Position numbers and translations under genes: made by a program. The notes beneath the pieces are model-generated. The model saw only the letters and a list, made by a program, of their open reading frames with translations. It made no database searches and was not told where the DNA came from. This document shows, piece after piece, positions 23,633 to 31,823 of a stretch of DNA of 33,134 nt. The first letter of the stretch is position 1; each line of letters opens with the position of its first letter. The DNA is taken from the NCBI GenBank assembly GCA_039680625.1, contig JBDKSN010000200.1, positions 1 through 33,134 on the forward strand, written 5' to 3'. This DNA comes from JAAYDS01 sp039680625. Lineage in GTDB: Bacteria; Chloroflexota; Anaerolineae; UBA1429.

Positions 23633-25135
23633 ATGCAAACTCTGCACCGCTCTGCGCCCCGTGAGCCTCGCTCGCCCGACCAGCCGCCGCGCCCCAAACG
23701 CGCCCTCGCACCGCGCGCCCTGTTCGCCCTGCTGCTAGCGCTCCTCGTGGCCGCCACCTTCTTGCTCAACCTGGTGGTCTTGCAGCTCGATGACCGCTAT
23801 GGGCTGACGCTCGACCTCACCGCCAATGCCGCCTTTCAGCCGGGCGTCGAGACGCGCGCCCTGCTCGCCGGGCTGGATCAAGACGTGGCCATCTATGTGC
23901 TGGCCACTCCCGATGCCTTTGGCGGCTCGCCCTACCTGGTGCAGGCCCAGCGGATGATCGCCCAGTATCCCCGGCTGTCGCCGCGCGTCAGCCTCACTTT
24001 TATCGACTATGTGCTCGACCCGACCTTTGCCTCGCGCTACCCGGACCTCACCCTGTCTCGCGGCGATGTGCTGGTGACCTGCGGAGACCGCGTCAAGCAG
24101 ATCGGCCTCGGCGAGCTGTTCAACTATACCTATACCGACACGGGCCAGCTGACCATCGTCTCGTCGCGCGCCGAGGAGGCGCTCACCAGCGCGATCCTCT
24201 ATGTCACCAGCGAGCGCGATGTGCACGTGGCCGTGCTCACCGGCTATGACGTAGCCGAGATGTCAGCCTTTACCGACCTGTTGACGGCCAACAACTATGT
24301 GGTGAGCCAGGTCAACCTCACCACCGAGCCGCTCGACGACCGCTATGACCTGGCGCTGTTGCTGGCGCCGCGCATCGACCTGTCGCCCGAGGCCCTCAAG
24401 AAGCTCGACGACTTTCTCTACAACCAGGGCCAGTATGGCAAGACGCTGTTCTACACCACCGACGTGGCGCAGCCAGACCTACCCAACCTCGACGCCTTTC
24501 TCAAAGAGTGGGGCCTGGTGGTGGGCGATGGCGCCGTGTTCGAGACCACGGCCGAGCGCACCTTCCAGTATCAGCCCTATTACCCCACGGCGGCCTACGT
24601 CGACGAGGCCCGCCGAGACGCGCTGCTCGACCCGTCTGCGCCTATGCTGTTGCCCCTGGCGCGGCCGCTCGAGGTGCTCTTCTCCATGCGCGACAATCGC
24701 TACACTGAGGTGCTGCTCCAGTTCAGCGAGACGGCCGGCGTGCGCCCATCTGACGCCGCCGACGACTTTGTTCCCGCTGACGCCGAGCGCCGAGGGCCGC
24801 TGCCCGCGCTGGTGTTGGCCAGCACGCGCATCTATGGCAACACGGGCGTCACCCAGTTCCGCTCGAACCTGGTGGTGTCGGCCTCCACGGCCATGCTCGA
24901 CGCCTCGGCGCTCCAGAGCACCTCGCTGGCCAACACCCCCTACCTGCTCAACCTGATCAACGACCTCTGCGAGCGCACTGACACGGTGGATATCGCGCCC
25001 AAGTCGCTGGCGGGCAATGCGCTGGCCATCTCGACCGCGCAGACGAACACCCTCGGCATCGTGCTCGTGGGCGTGGTGCCCCTGGGCATCTTGCTGGCGG
25101 GCATCGCCGTGTGGCTCTCGCGGCGCTATCAATAG
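23633..25135 (+). CDS. GldG-like ABC-associated membrane-anchored protein
   Basis: The protein has 500 residues; ATG at 23633 with GAGGAGGCGC upstream, ten bases after the permease gene. A cytoplasmic basic N-terminus (about 35 residues) precedes one membrane helix (LFALLLALLVAATFLLNLV); a large extracytoplasmic region follows and the protein ends in a second helix (LGIVLVGVVPLGILLAGIAVWL) with a basic tail. The pattern RYGLTLDLTANAAF right after the first helix, where a conserved region typical of GldG and related DUF proteins lies, supports the family assignment. The extracytoplasmic domain has no recognised enzymatic motif. It is thought to partner the ABC permease. Confidence 0.8.
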   Translation: MQTLHRSAPREPRSPDQPPRPKRALAPRALFALLLALLVAATFLLNLVVLQLDDRYGLTLDLTANAAFQPGVETRALLAGLDQDVAIYVLATPDAFGGSPYLVQAQRMIAQYPRLSPRVSLTFIDYVLDPTFASRYPDLTLSRGDVLVTCGDRVKQIGLGELFNYTYTDTGQLTIVSSRAEEALTSAILYVTSERDVHVAVLTGYDVAEMSAFTDLLTANNYVVSQVNLTTEPLDDRYDLALLLAPRIDLSPEALKKLDDFLYNQGQYGKTLFYTTDVAQPDLPNLDAFLKEWGLVVGDGAVFETTAERTFQYQPYYPTAAYVDEARRDALLDPSAPMLLPLARPLEVLFSMRDNRYTEVLLQFSETAGVRPSDAADDFVPADAERRGPLPALVLASTRIYGNTGVTQFRSNLVVSASTAMLDASALQSTSLANTPYLLNLINDLCERTDTVDIAPKSLAGNALAISTAQTNTLGIVLVGVVPLGILLAGIAVWLSRRYQ

Positions 25136-25146
25136 GGGGCGGGCGG

Positions 25147-26565
25147 ATGCGCAGAGAGGTCCGATGGGTGTTGCTGGCGGCGGCCGTGGTGGCGGTGCTC
25201 GGGGCGGCCGCGCTGGCGCTGAGCCTGGCGCCTCAAGAGCCGACCCAAAAGCAGGTGACGCTTCAAGATGTGGCCTATCTCGATGTGCGCCGCGTGGCTC
25301 TGCACAACGCGCACGGCGATTGGACCATCGCCTTCAACGGCGAGGGCTATGCCGTGGGCGACCTGCCCGCCGCGCTGGTCGACTTGACCGACCTGCGCAC
25401 CTTGCTGACGAATTGTGCCCAGATCGAGGCCCTGCAGCGCGTGGCCGAGGCCCCGGCCGACCTGGCGCTCTATGGCCTGGCCGAGCCTGCCGCGCGCATC
25501 GAGATCAGCTATGCCGACGGGTCGGCGCTCACGCTGCTCATCGGCGACCGCGAGCGCATCTCGGGCGGCTACTATGTGGCCCTGGCGGGCGAGCCAGCCG
25601 TGTATCTGCTGGCGGGCGAGCGGGTCGAGGGCTTTTTGCTGCCCGAGACGGCCTACATCGAAGACCAGGTGACGCCTCCCCTGGCGCTCTCTTCGCCGCT
25701 GTCGGCCATCCGCGACGTGACCTTTCGCGGGGGCCAGCTGGCCACGCCGGTGACCATCGAGGCTGTGGCTACGGGCGGCCCCGACGTGGCCCGCGCCGCG
25801 CTCTCGTTGGGCGCGCCCACGCACATCGTGCGGGGCCGCAGCGTCTATGAGCTGGATCAGACCTATGGCGTCGAGATGCTCGGCGCGCTGCTGGGCATCA
25901 CCGCGCGCGATGTGGTGGGCTATGGGCTGAGCGCCGACCAGATCGCCGCCTTTGGCTTTGACCAGCCCACCATGCAGGTCTCGTTCGCGCTGCAAAACGG
26001 CCTCGACGCGCCCCTCGAACACTATGACCTAGCCGTGTTGCGCAAGGGAGACGGGTGCTATCTCACCTGCAATGACAACGGCGTGATCTATGTGATCGAC
26101 GAGCCGGCTTTTCTCCAGCTGTCGTACGACAAGCTGATCGTGCGCTGGTTCCTCTCGCCGCTCTTGCCCGATGTGAGCGCGATCGACATCGTCAGCGGGG
26201 GTGAGCGCTATCACTTGGCCCTCAGCGGAGACACCAACGCCGACCGCCAGGTGACCTGCAACGGCCAGCCGCTGGACATCGAGCGCTTTCGCACCTTTTA
26301 CCAGCTGCTGATCAGCGCCGCTCACGATGGCCAGCTGTTGTCTGACGTGACGGTGTCGGGCGAGCCGTTATTGCAGGTGACCTATCACTATCTCGATGAG
26401 GCCAAGGCGCCCGATGTCATGGCGCTGTACCCCGGAGACACGCGCCGCGTGTATGTGCAGCTCAACGGCGTGACCGAGCTGGCCATGCGCGAGATGTATG
26501 TCACGCGCGTGCAACAGGCCCTGGCTGTTTTGTGGACTGACGCGCCCATCGAGACCGATTGGTGA
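25147..26565 (+). CDS. DUF4340-type exported/anchored protein of the Gld-like ABC operon
   Basis: The protein has 472 residues from the ATG at 25147; the in-frame TTG at 25111 overlaps the previous gene. A single N-terminal membrane helix (WVLLAAAVVAVLGAAALALSLA) is followed by a beta-rich extracytoplasmic domain with repeats of the form GDWTIAFNGEGYAVGDLP, LYGLAEPAARIEI and LLIGDRERISGGYYV, which is the DUF4340 pattern. A second copy-like region (QIAAFGFDQPTMQVSF) follows. DUF4340 proteins are regularly encoded after GldG-like genes and are presumed to assemble with that ABC complex on the outer side of the membrane. Function unknown. Confidence 0.8.
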   Translation: MRREVRWVLLAAAVVAVLGAAALALSLAPQEPTQKQVTLQDVAYLDVRRVALHNAHGDWTIAFNGEGYAVGDLPAALVDLTDLRTLLTNCAQIEALQRVAEAPADLALYGLAEPAARIEISYADGSALTLLIGDRERISGGYYVALAGEPAVYLLAGERVEGFLLPETAYIEDQVTPPLALSSPLSAIRDVTFRGGQLATPVTIEAVATGGPDVARAALSLGAPTHIVRGRSVYELDQTYGVEMLGALLGITARDVVGYGLSADQIAAFGFDQPTMQVSFALQNGLDAPLEHYDLAVLRKGDGCYLTCNDNGVIYVIDEPAFLQLSYDKLIVRWFLSPLLPDVSAIDIVSGGERYHLALSGDTNADRQVTCNGQPLDIERFRTFYQLLISAAHDGQLLSDVTVSGEPLLQVTYHYLDEAKAPDVMALYPGDTRRVYVQLNGVTELAMREMYVTRVQQALAVLWTDAPIETDW

Positions 26566-26573
26566 CGCAAAGA

Positions 26574-26599
26574 GAGCGCGACGATCGCTCGTCGCGCTC
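26574..26599 (+). terminator. Hairpin between convergent ABC operons
   Basis: An 11-bp perfect stem (GAGCGCGACGA / TCGTCGCGCTC) with a TCGC loop sits between the stop codons of the DUF4340 gene and the ribose-type permease gene. There is only a weak U-tract on either side. Confidence 0.65.
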
Positions 26600-26631
26600 G
26601 AGATCGCGCCCCTTGTCGCGCAGGCAGCCGG

Positions 26632-27639
26632 TTACAGGCGCACGGCGCGCGCGCGGTTGTACATCACCAGCAAGAGCACCATCACCACGCCCTGCACGAT
26701 GTTGCGGATCGGCTGCGAGAGCGCCAAAACCGTAAGGCCGTTGCTCAGCACGACCATCAGCAGCGCGCCGGCGATGCTCCCCGCATAGTTGCCGATGCCG
26801 CCGCTGAACGCCGTGCCGCCCACGATCACCGCCACTAGCGAGCTAAAGGCGTATTCGTCAAAGATCTGGCAGCGCGCGGTGCCCATGTAGGCCGCGCCCA
26901 CCATGCCCGCGAACGCCGAGAGCAGCCCCGAGAACACGTACATCAGCACGCGGATCTTGTTCACCTTGATGCCCGCCAGCTGCGCGGCCGTGGGGTTGTT
27001 GCCCATCAGGTAGAGTTGCTTGCCGAACCGCGAGCGGTTCAGCAAGAAAAAGACCAGCGGGAACAGCACCAGCGCATATAGCGTGAGCGAGGGGATGAAC
27101 CCCTTGATGCCCAGGCTCTCGATGCCACCCAGCTTGCCGATCACCGACCGGACAAAGCTCGGCGCGGCAAAGCCGCCTGGCTTGCCCTGGGTGAGCACAT
27201 ATTGCATGCGCGTGACCACGTTGCTGATGGCCATGGTCACGATCATCGGCGGCAGCTCGATCTTGACCGCGCAAAAGCCGTTCAACAGGCCCACGGCGGC
27301 GCCCATGGCCATGGCCAGCACGAACACCAGCATGAACTTGCCGTCTTGGCCGTTCATCACATACGTGGTCAGGATAGCCGCCGAAGACATGACCGCACCC
27401 ACGGTAAAGTCGAGGCCCCCGCCGATGAGCACCATCGTCTGGCCCGCCGACGCAAAGCTCAGCAACAGCGTCAGCAACAAGATCGAGCTGAACGCATTCA
27501 TGTTGAACGACCTGGGGTTGATCGCCACGGTGATGACAAACAGCAACGCCGAGATGATCACCGCCATGCGCGCCGGGCTGCTGCGCACGAACAGCTGCAG
27601 CCGTTGACTCGCCGTCATCGTCGACTCATGACTTGACAA
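26632..27639 (-). CDS. Ribose-type ABC transporter permease (second)
   Basis: The protein has 335 residues. A TTG start at 27639 has GGGAGG eight bases upstream and overlaps the preceding gene by 14 bp; an ATG at 27618 is the alternative but has a poorer ribosome-binding site. About nine membrane segments are seen, with GGGLDFTVGAVMSSAAILTT and LAGIKVNKIRVLMYVFSGLLSA as characteristic of the RbsC/YtfT-YjfF family (BPD_transp_2). Two non-identical permeases suggest a heterodimeric channel. It belongs to the importer encoded from 31457 leftwards. Confidence 0.88.
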   Translation of the reverse strand: MSSHESTMTASQRLQLFVRSSPARMAVIISALLFVITVAINPRSFNMNAFSSILLLTLLLSFASAGQTMVLIGGGLDFTVGAVMSSAAILTTYVMNGQDGKFMLVFVLAMAMGAAVGLLNGFCAVKIELPPMIVTMAISNVVTRMQYVLTQGKPGGFAAPSFVRSVIGKLGGIESLGIKGFIPSLTLYALVLFPLVFFLLNRSRFGKQLYLMGNNPTAAQLAGIKVNKIRVLMYVFSGLLSAFAGMVGAAYMGTARCQIFDEYAFSSLVAVIVGGTAFSGGIGNYAGSIAGALLMVVLSNGLTVLALSQPIRNIVQGVVMVLLLVMYNRARAVRL

Positions 27640-28684
27640 GGTTCTCGCCTCCCTTGAACTGCTTCACAAAGCCCTGCTTGAGGGCTTCGCGCTGCCCCTT
27701 GGCCGTGACGATGGTCATCAGCAACCCCAGGAAGATGATGATATCAGAGACCAGGTTCTGCCAATACGAGGTGACGGTAAAGCCAGGGATGAGCCGATAG
27801 AGCAGGTCGAAAACGTAGTAGACGGCGCTCTGGATCAGCACCAGGAAACCCGCACCAAAGACGGCACAGCTCATCGAGCCCCACCCGCCAAAGCCCAGGC
27901 CGCCGATGATGCATGCCGAGAGCGAGCGCATGCCATAGGCCTCGGCCTGCAACGGGTTGCCCGAGGCAGTCATCAGGGTCAGGCTGATGCCCGCCAGCGC
28001 GGTGATGAACCCTTTGATCATCCACGCCTGGAACTGTACCCACACGGGGTTGATGCCCGCGGCAAAGGCGTTGCGCGGGTTGCCGCCCACGGCATAGAGG
28101 TTGCGCCCCAACTTGGTGCGCATCAAAAAAGTCCAGCCCAGGAACACAAACACCAACAGCAGCGCCGAGACGGGGATCACGCCAAAGATGAGCGAGTCGT
28201 ACGTCTTGTAAAAGGCGTCGGGCACCTTACCCTGCGGGTTGCTCATGATCAGCACGTTGATGCCACGCACGATATAGATGAGCGAGTAGGTGGCCAGCAT
28301 CGCCGGCAGCCGCAGCACCGAGACCGTCAGCCAGCCCAGCGCCGAGACGGCCAACGAGGCGGCGATAGCCAGGGCAAAGCCCACCCACAGCGACACGCCC
28401 CACTCTTGCATCACCATGATCGACACCACGTTGACCAGCGCCAGCTGGATGCCGATCGAGATGTCGAGCACGCCCGAGATCAACAGCGGCGCCATCGCCA
28501 TGGTGGTCAGCAACAGGGGCATATTCTTGGAAAAGAGCGTATTGATGTTGCGCGCGCTAAAGAACGCTTTCGGCCCCTGCACGATGATGTTCAATATCAG
28601 CACAGCCATGAAAAGGGTGAACCCCGCAAAGGCTGGCGTGCGACGAAGGCGCGCAAACGCTCGCTGAATACCGATCTTGCTCAC
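27626..28684 (-). CDS. Ribose-type ABC transporter permease (first)
   Basis: The protein has 352 residues from a GTG at 28684 preceded by GGAGGCGGC. The GTG overlaps the upstream stop codon by four bases (GTGA). It has about eight to nine membrane segments and the conserved family elements PLLISGVLDISIGIQLALVNVV and TKLGRNLYAVGGNPRNAFAAGINPVWVQ. It belongs to BPD_transp_2, as do RbsC and XylH, and probably pairs with the product of the next gene. The substrate is likely a monosaccharide, which cannot be specified from the permease. Confidence 0.88.
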   Translation of the reverse strand: MSKIGIQRAFARLRRTPAFAGFTLFMAVLILNIIVQGPKAFFSARNINTLFSKNMPLLLTTMAMAPLLISGVLDISIGIQLALVNVVSIMVMQEWGVSLWVGFALAIAASLAVSALGWLTVSVLRLPAMLATYSLIYIVRGINVLIMSNPQGKVPDAFYKTYDSLIFGVIPVSALLLVFVFLGWTFLMRTKLGRNLYAVGGNPRNAFAAGINPVWVQFQAWMIKGFITALAGISLTLMTASGNPLQAEAYGMRSLSACIIGGLGFGGWGSMSCAVFGAGFLVLIQSAVYYVFDLLYRLIPGFTVTSYWQNLVSDIIIFLGLLMTIVTAKGQREALKQGFVKQFKGGENLVKS

Positions 28685-30198
28685 GCCGCCTCCTTGTTGT
28701 TGTTCTCGCGCGTCAGGCCCATCATAGCCGCCACCAACCGCTCGGGGGTCTTGTTCGCACCGGCGAGCATCCCGCTCACTCGGCCCTCGTAAAAGACATA
28801 GATACGGTCGGCCAGATCGAGCAGCTCTTCACTCTCGCTCGAAGACAGGATGACCGTCATGCCCGCCTCGACGCAGTCCCGCAGGATCGCATGGATCTCG
28901 CGCCGCGAGTGCACGTCGACGCCCTTGGTGGGGTCGTCGAGTAACAAGACGTCGGGGTTCATCGCGATCCAGCGCGCGACCACCAGCTTTTGCTGGTTGC
29001 CGCCCGAGAGCGAGCTAGCCGGGTCGTCGAGCGAGCCCACCACGATGTTGTAACAATCGACTGCCGCCTGGGCAAAGCTGTGCACCAGGCGCGACGTCAG
29101 GTAGGCGAAGAGAGGCCCTTTGGCCGCTCGCCCGGCAAAGATGTTCTCAGCCACCGAGCGATCGGGGAACATGGCCTCGCGGTTGCGCTCGCCCGAGATA
29201 AAGCCCATGTCGTGATAGACGGCGTCGGCCGGCGAGCGGAACTCGACCGGCTCGCCCCGATAGATGATCGTGCCCCCGTCGGGCCGCGACACACCCAGCA
29301 AGGTGCGGATGAACTCGGACTGCCCCTGCCCTTCGAGGCCGCCGATGCCGACGATCTCGCCCTTGAACGCCTGGAACGAGATGTCTCGCACCTTGGGATA
29401 GAGCGCCAGGTGCTCCACGTCGAGCACCAACTCACTGCTGGCCTGGTGCGACGTGGTGCTGACTGGCTCGGCCTCGGCGACGGGGCGCTGGCCGGTCATG
29501 TGATAGACGATCTCGTCGAGCGTCACCTCCTGGGTCTTGACGCTGGCCACGGTCTCGCCACTGCGCATGATCGTCGCCGTGTCGCAGATCTCAAAGATCT
29601 CGTTCATGCGGTGCGTGACATAGACGATGGCCGTGCCCTGCTCTTTGAGCTCGCGCAAGACCGAAAAGAGCACCTGCACCTCGTCGCGGTGCAGCGGGGC
29701 CGAGACCTCGTCGAGCAGCAACAGACGGGGCTTGTTGTAGATGGCCTTGGCCACCTCGACCATGCTCTGGAGCGAGGGCATCAGCGTCTGCACATAGGCC
29801 TCGGGGTCGCAGTCGACGTGAAAGCGCGCGAGCAACGCATTGACCTCACGGCGTGATTGCGCGCGGTCGACCATGTTCAAGCGGCCCATCGGCTCGTTGC
29901 CGAGCAGGATGTTGTCCATCACCGACATAGTGGGGATGAGCGAGAGGTCTTGAAAGGCCGTAGCGATGCCCAGACGGCGTGCATCGTGGCCCGAGTTGAT
30001 GGTCACCGGCTCGCCGTCGATGAGGATCTCTCCGGCGTTGGGCTTGACGGTGCCCGCCAAGATCTTGACCATGGTAGACTTGCCCGAGCCGTTGGAGCCC
30101 AAGAGGGCGCGGATCTCTCCCGGCTCGACTTGCAGCGAGGCCCCGCGGAGGGCCACGACGGCGTCATAGCGCTTGTCGATGCCACGCATCTCAAACAC
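28681..30198 (-). CDS. Double-domain sugar ABC transporter ATPase (RbsA/MglA type)
   Basis: The protein has 505 residues from the ATG at 30198 and two fused nucleotide-binding domains. Domain 1 has an intact Walker A (GSNGSGKST, Lys40) and Walker B (LLLDE, Asp163/Glu164), but its signature is degenerate (MPSLQ at 140-144). Domain 2 has a degenerate Walker A (GGLEGQGQSEF, 287-296), an intact signature LSGGNQ (397-402) and LLLDDPTKG, with Asp422 in place of the usual catalytic Glu. Domain 1 Walker motifs and domain 2 signature would make one complete composite site, as is known for this family. It is separated from the binding-protein gene by 152 bases containing a strong hairpin. Confidence 0.92.
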   Translation of the reverse strand: MFEMRGIDKRYDAVVALRGASLQVEPGEIRALLGSNGSGKSTMVKILAGTVKPNAGEILIDGEPVTINSGHDARRLGIATAFQDLSLIPTMSVMDNILLGNEPMGRLNMVDRAQSRREVNALLARFHVDCDPEAYVQTLMPSLQSMVEVAKAIYNKPRLLLLDEVSAPLHRDEVQVLFSVLRELKEQGTAIVYVTHRMNEIFEICDTATIMRSGETVASVKTQEVTLDEIVYHMTGQRPVAEAEPVSTTSHQASSELVLDVEHLALYPKVRDISFQAFKGEIVGIGGLEGQGQSEFIRTLLGVSRPDGGTIIYRGEPVEFRSPADAVYHDMGFISGERNREAMFPDRSVAENIFAGRAAKGPLFAYLTSRLVHSFAQAAVDCYNIVVGSLDDPASSLSGGNQQKLVVARWIAMNPDVLLLDDPTKGVDVHSRREIHAILRDCVEAGMTVILSSSESEELLDLADRIYVFYEGRVSGMLAGANKTPERLVAAMMGLTRENNNKEAA

Positions 30199-30285
30199 GT
30201 GTGGTCACCTCTGTGGTTACCGCCCAGCCTACGCGGGCGCCGGTCGCGACCTCCCCCAGGCTGGTCGGCGCATTGTGGCGGTTCG

Positions 30286-30322
30286 GCACCTGGCCGACAG
30301 AGAGCCTCTGTCGACCAGGTGC
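30286..30322 (-). terminator. Hairpin between binding-protein and ATPase genes (partial terminator/mRNA stabiliser)
   Basis: A 17-bp stem with one C-A mismatch and a 3-base loop occupies 30286-30322 (arms begin GCACCTGG and end CCAGGTGC). No U-run follows on the minus strand, so read-through is expected. It resembles in position the tandem hairpins after the binding-protein gene at 5230. Confidence 0.6.
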
Positions 30323-30350
30323 ATCAGGTCATGGCGTCAGTGCGCCCAGC

Positions 30351-31457
30351 TCACTTGAAATACTCCTGGGCCACTTCGTCGATGGTCAGCCAGTACGAGA
30401 TCACGTCGCCCGGGGCCATGGCCTCGGCCATTGCGCGATACTCTTCTTGGTTGTCGTAGGTGTACCACACCTTGGACTCGAGATAGATGCTGTTGTACTC
30501 GGGCTTGTCATACACGTCGTCTTTGAGCTCTTTGCCCTGCAGGAGGTTCAGGCCAAAGTTGAGGGCCGAGCCACCCACGCCAGGCGGGTTCGAGACGACG
30601 ATATAGGGCAGCACTTCGCTGTCTTTGTTGATCTCGAGCAGGCGCTGCATGTACTCGCCGCTGTCGGAAAAGCCGATGAACTTGGGCCACGGCGCACCCA
30701 CAGCCTCATAGGCCGCGAGGATGCTCTCCCCACCCTGCGAGGTCAGCACGCCGTCGAACTCGATACCCGAGTTGAGGATCTCGGTCATCACCTGCTGGGC
30801 CTTGACCGAGTTCCAGTCGTGGTTGTAGCGGCCCACGACCACCAAGCCTTGCTCCTCGATGCCCTTCTCGAACCCAGCCTGACGGGCGGTGTTCGCCGCG
30901 TTGCCTTCGAGGGCGGCGATCATCACGACCTTGGCGCCCTTGCCCAGCACTTCGCCGGCATACGTCGCGGTCTTGTAGCCGAGATAGTACTGGTCGGTGG
31001 CGATGTTCAGGATCTTGTCCGAGTAGTATTCGCAGTCGACGTTGATGTAGGTGATCCCGGCATCCAGGGCCTTGTCGATGATCGGGTCCAAGCCGGTGGG
31101 TGCCACGGGGTTGACCAGGATGATGTCATAGCCCTCGTTGATGCTGTTCTCGAGCTGCTGCGACTCGGTGGCCGGGTCCCAGTTCGAGACGAACGAGGAA
31201 TACGACACGTTGAACCCGCTATCGATGGCGGCCTTGGCCGCATCCTGGATGTCTTGCTCATAGCGCACGCGATAGGCGTTGCCTTCGATGACCGCGTTGT
31301 GCGAGGCGAGCTTGACATTGCGAACCTCGGCGGGGGCGGCCTCTTCAGCCGGCGCAGCTTGTTCAGCGGGCGCAGGTTGCTCGGTGGCCGGCGTGCCACA
31401 GCCCATCATCCCAACGGCCAACAGGCAGATGACCAACAGAACCGACAGACGTTTCAT
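30351..31457 (-). CDS. Ribose-type ABC transporter solute-binding lipoprotein
   Basis: The protein has 368 residues from the ATG at 31457, with GGGAGGAG upstream. The signal peptide is MKRLSVLLVICLLAVGMMG with lipid Cys20 (context MMGCG). A Pro/Ala/Glu-rich linker (residues 22-44, APAEQAAPAEEAAP) leads to a periplasmic-binding-protein type I fold (Peripla_BP_4): FNVSYSSFVSN, INEGYDIILVNPVAPTG, ITYINVDCEYYS, GVLTSQGGESILAAYEA. It captures a monosaccharide-like ligand for the RbsA/RbsC-type importer encoded downstream. Closest named family members bind ribose, xylose, galactose or AI-2; the ligand here cannot be specified. Confidence 0.9.
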   Translation of the reverse strand: MKRLSVLLVICLLAVGMMGCGTPATEQPAPAEQAAPAEEAAPAEVRNVKLASHNAVIEGNAYRVRYEQDIQDAAKAAIDSGFNVSYSSFVSNWDPATESQQLENSINEGYDIILVNPVAPTGLDPIIDKALDAGITYINVDCEYYSDKILNIATDQYYLGYKTATYAGEVLGKGAKVVMIAALEGNAANTARQAGFEKGIEEQGLVVVGRYNHDWNSVKAQQVMTEILNSGIEFDGVLTSQGGESILAAYEAVGAPWPKFIGFSDSGEYMQRLLEINKDSEVLPYIVVSNPPGVGGSALNFGLNLLQGKELKDDVYDKPEYNSIYLESKVWYTYDNQEEYRAMAEAMAPGDVISYWLTIDEVAQEYFK

Positions 31458-31556
31458 CACTGCTCCTCCCAAAATCTTCAAGGAACGAGTGTACCGACGG
31501 CCAAACCGACTGTGGGTATGTGGCACCTCCTTGTCTCTGGTGGCGATGAGCCTCGG

Positions 31557-31577
31557 CGGCCTCCACCCCAGAGGCCG
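31557..31577 (-). promoter_or_regulatory. Leader hairpin in the binding-protein mRNA
   Basis: CGGCCTC and GAGGCCG form a 7-bp stem with a 7-base loop about 100 bases upstream of the ATG at 31457, inside the predicted leader of about 190 bases. The rest of the gap from 31458 to 31823 holds the promoter and the downstream hairpin of the isomerase gene; I see no open frame I trust in it. Confidence 0.3.
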
Positions 31578-31655
31578 ATTGACTGGTTCGACGAGGCACA
31601 GCGGCCGTTCGGGTCGCCATCATTGCGCCCGCCGATAGGCATGTGTTTGCGCCAG

Positions 31656-31684
31656 ACTATACGAGATTTTGGCCGCTCGCGCAA
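31656..31684 (-). promoter_or_regulatory. Promoter of the ribose-type importer operon
   Basis: On the minus strand, TTGCGC (31679-31684) and TATAGT (31656-31661) have a 17-base spacer. The predicted start near 31649 gives a leader of about 190 bases. The same two hexamers and spacing occur before the isomerase gene at 32795-32823. Confidence 0.55.
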
Positions 31685-31756
31685 AGCAACCCCAGTAGCT
31701 CGACGAACGTTGCGCCAAGCCCTGGCGTCGTTGCGCAGTCACACCGTATCTGCCCC

Positions 31757-31780
31757 AGAGGCGGCGCAAGCACCGCCTCT
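31757..31780 (-). terminator. Terminator-like hairpin downstream of the isomerase gene
   Basis: An 8-bp stem (AGAGGCGG / CCGCCTCT) with an 8-base loop lies about 45 bases after the isomerase stop codon. No U-tract follows on the minus strand. It separates the isomerase gene from the promoter of the importer operon. Confidence 0.5.
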
Positions 31781-31823
31781 AGCCCCCCAGGCCCCTGGCA
31801 GTCGAGCTCGCCTTCGCCCCGCG

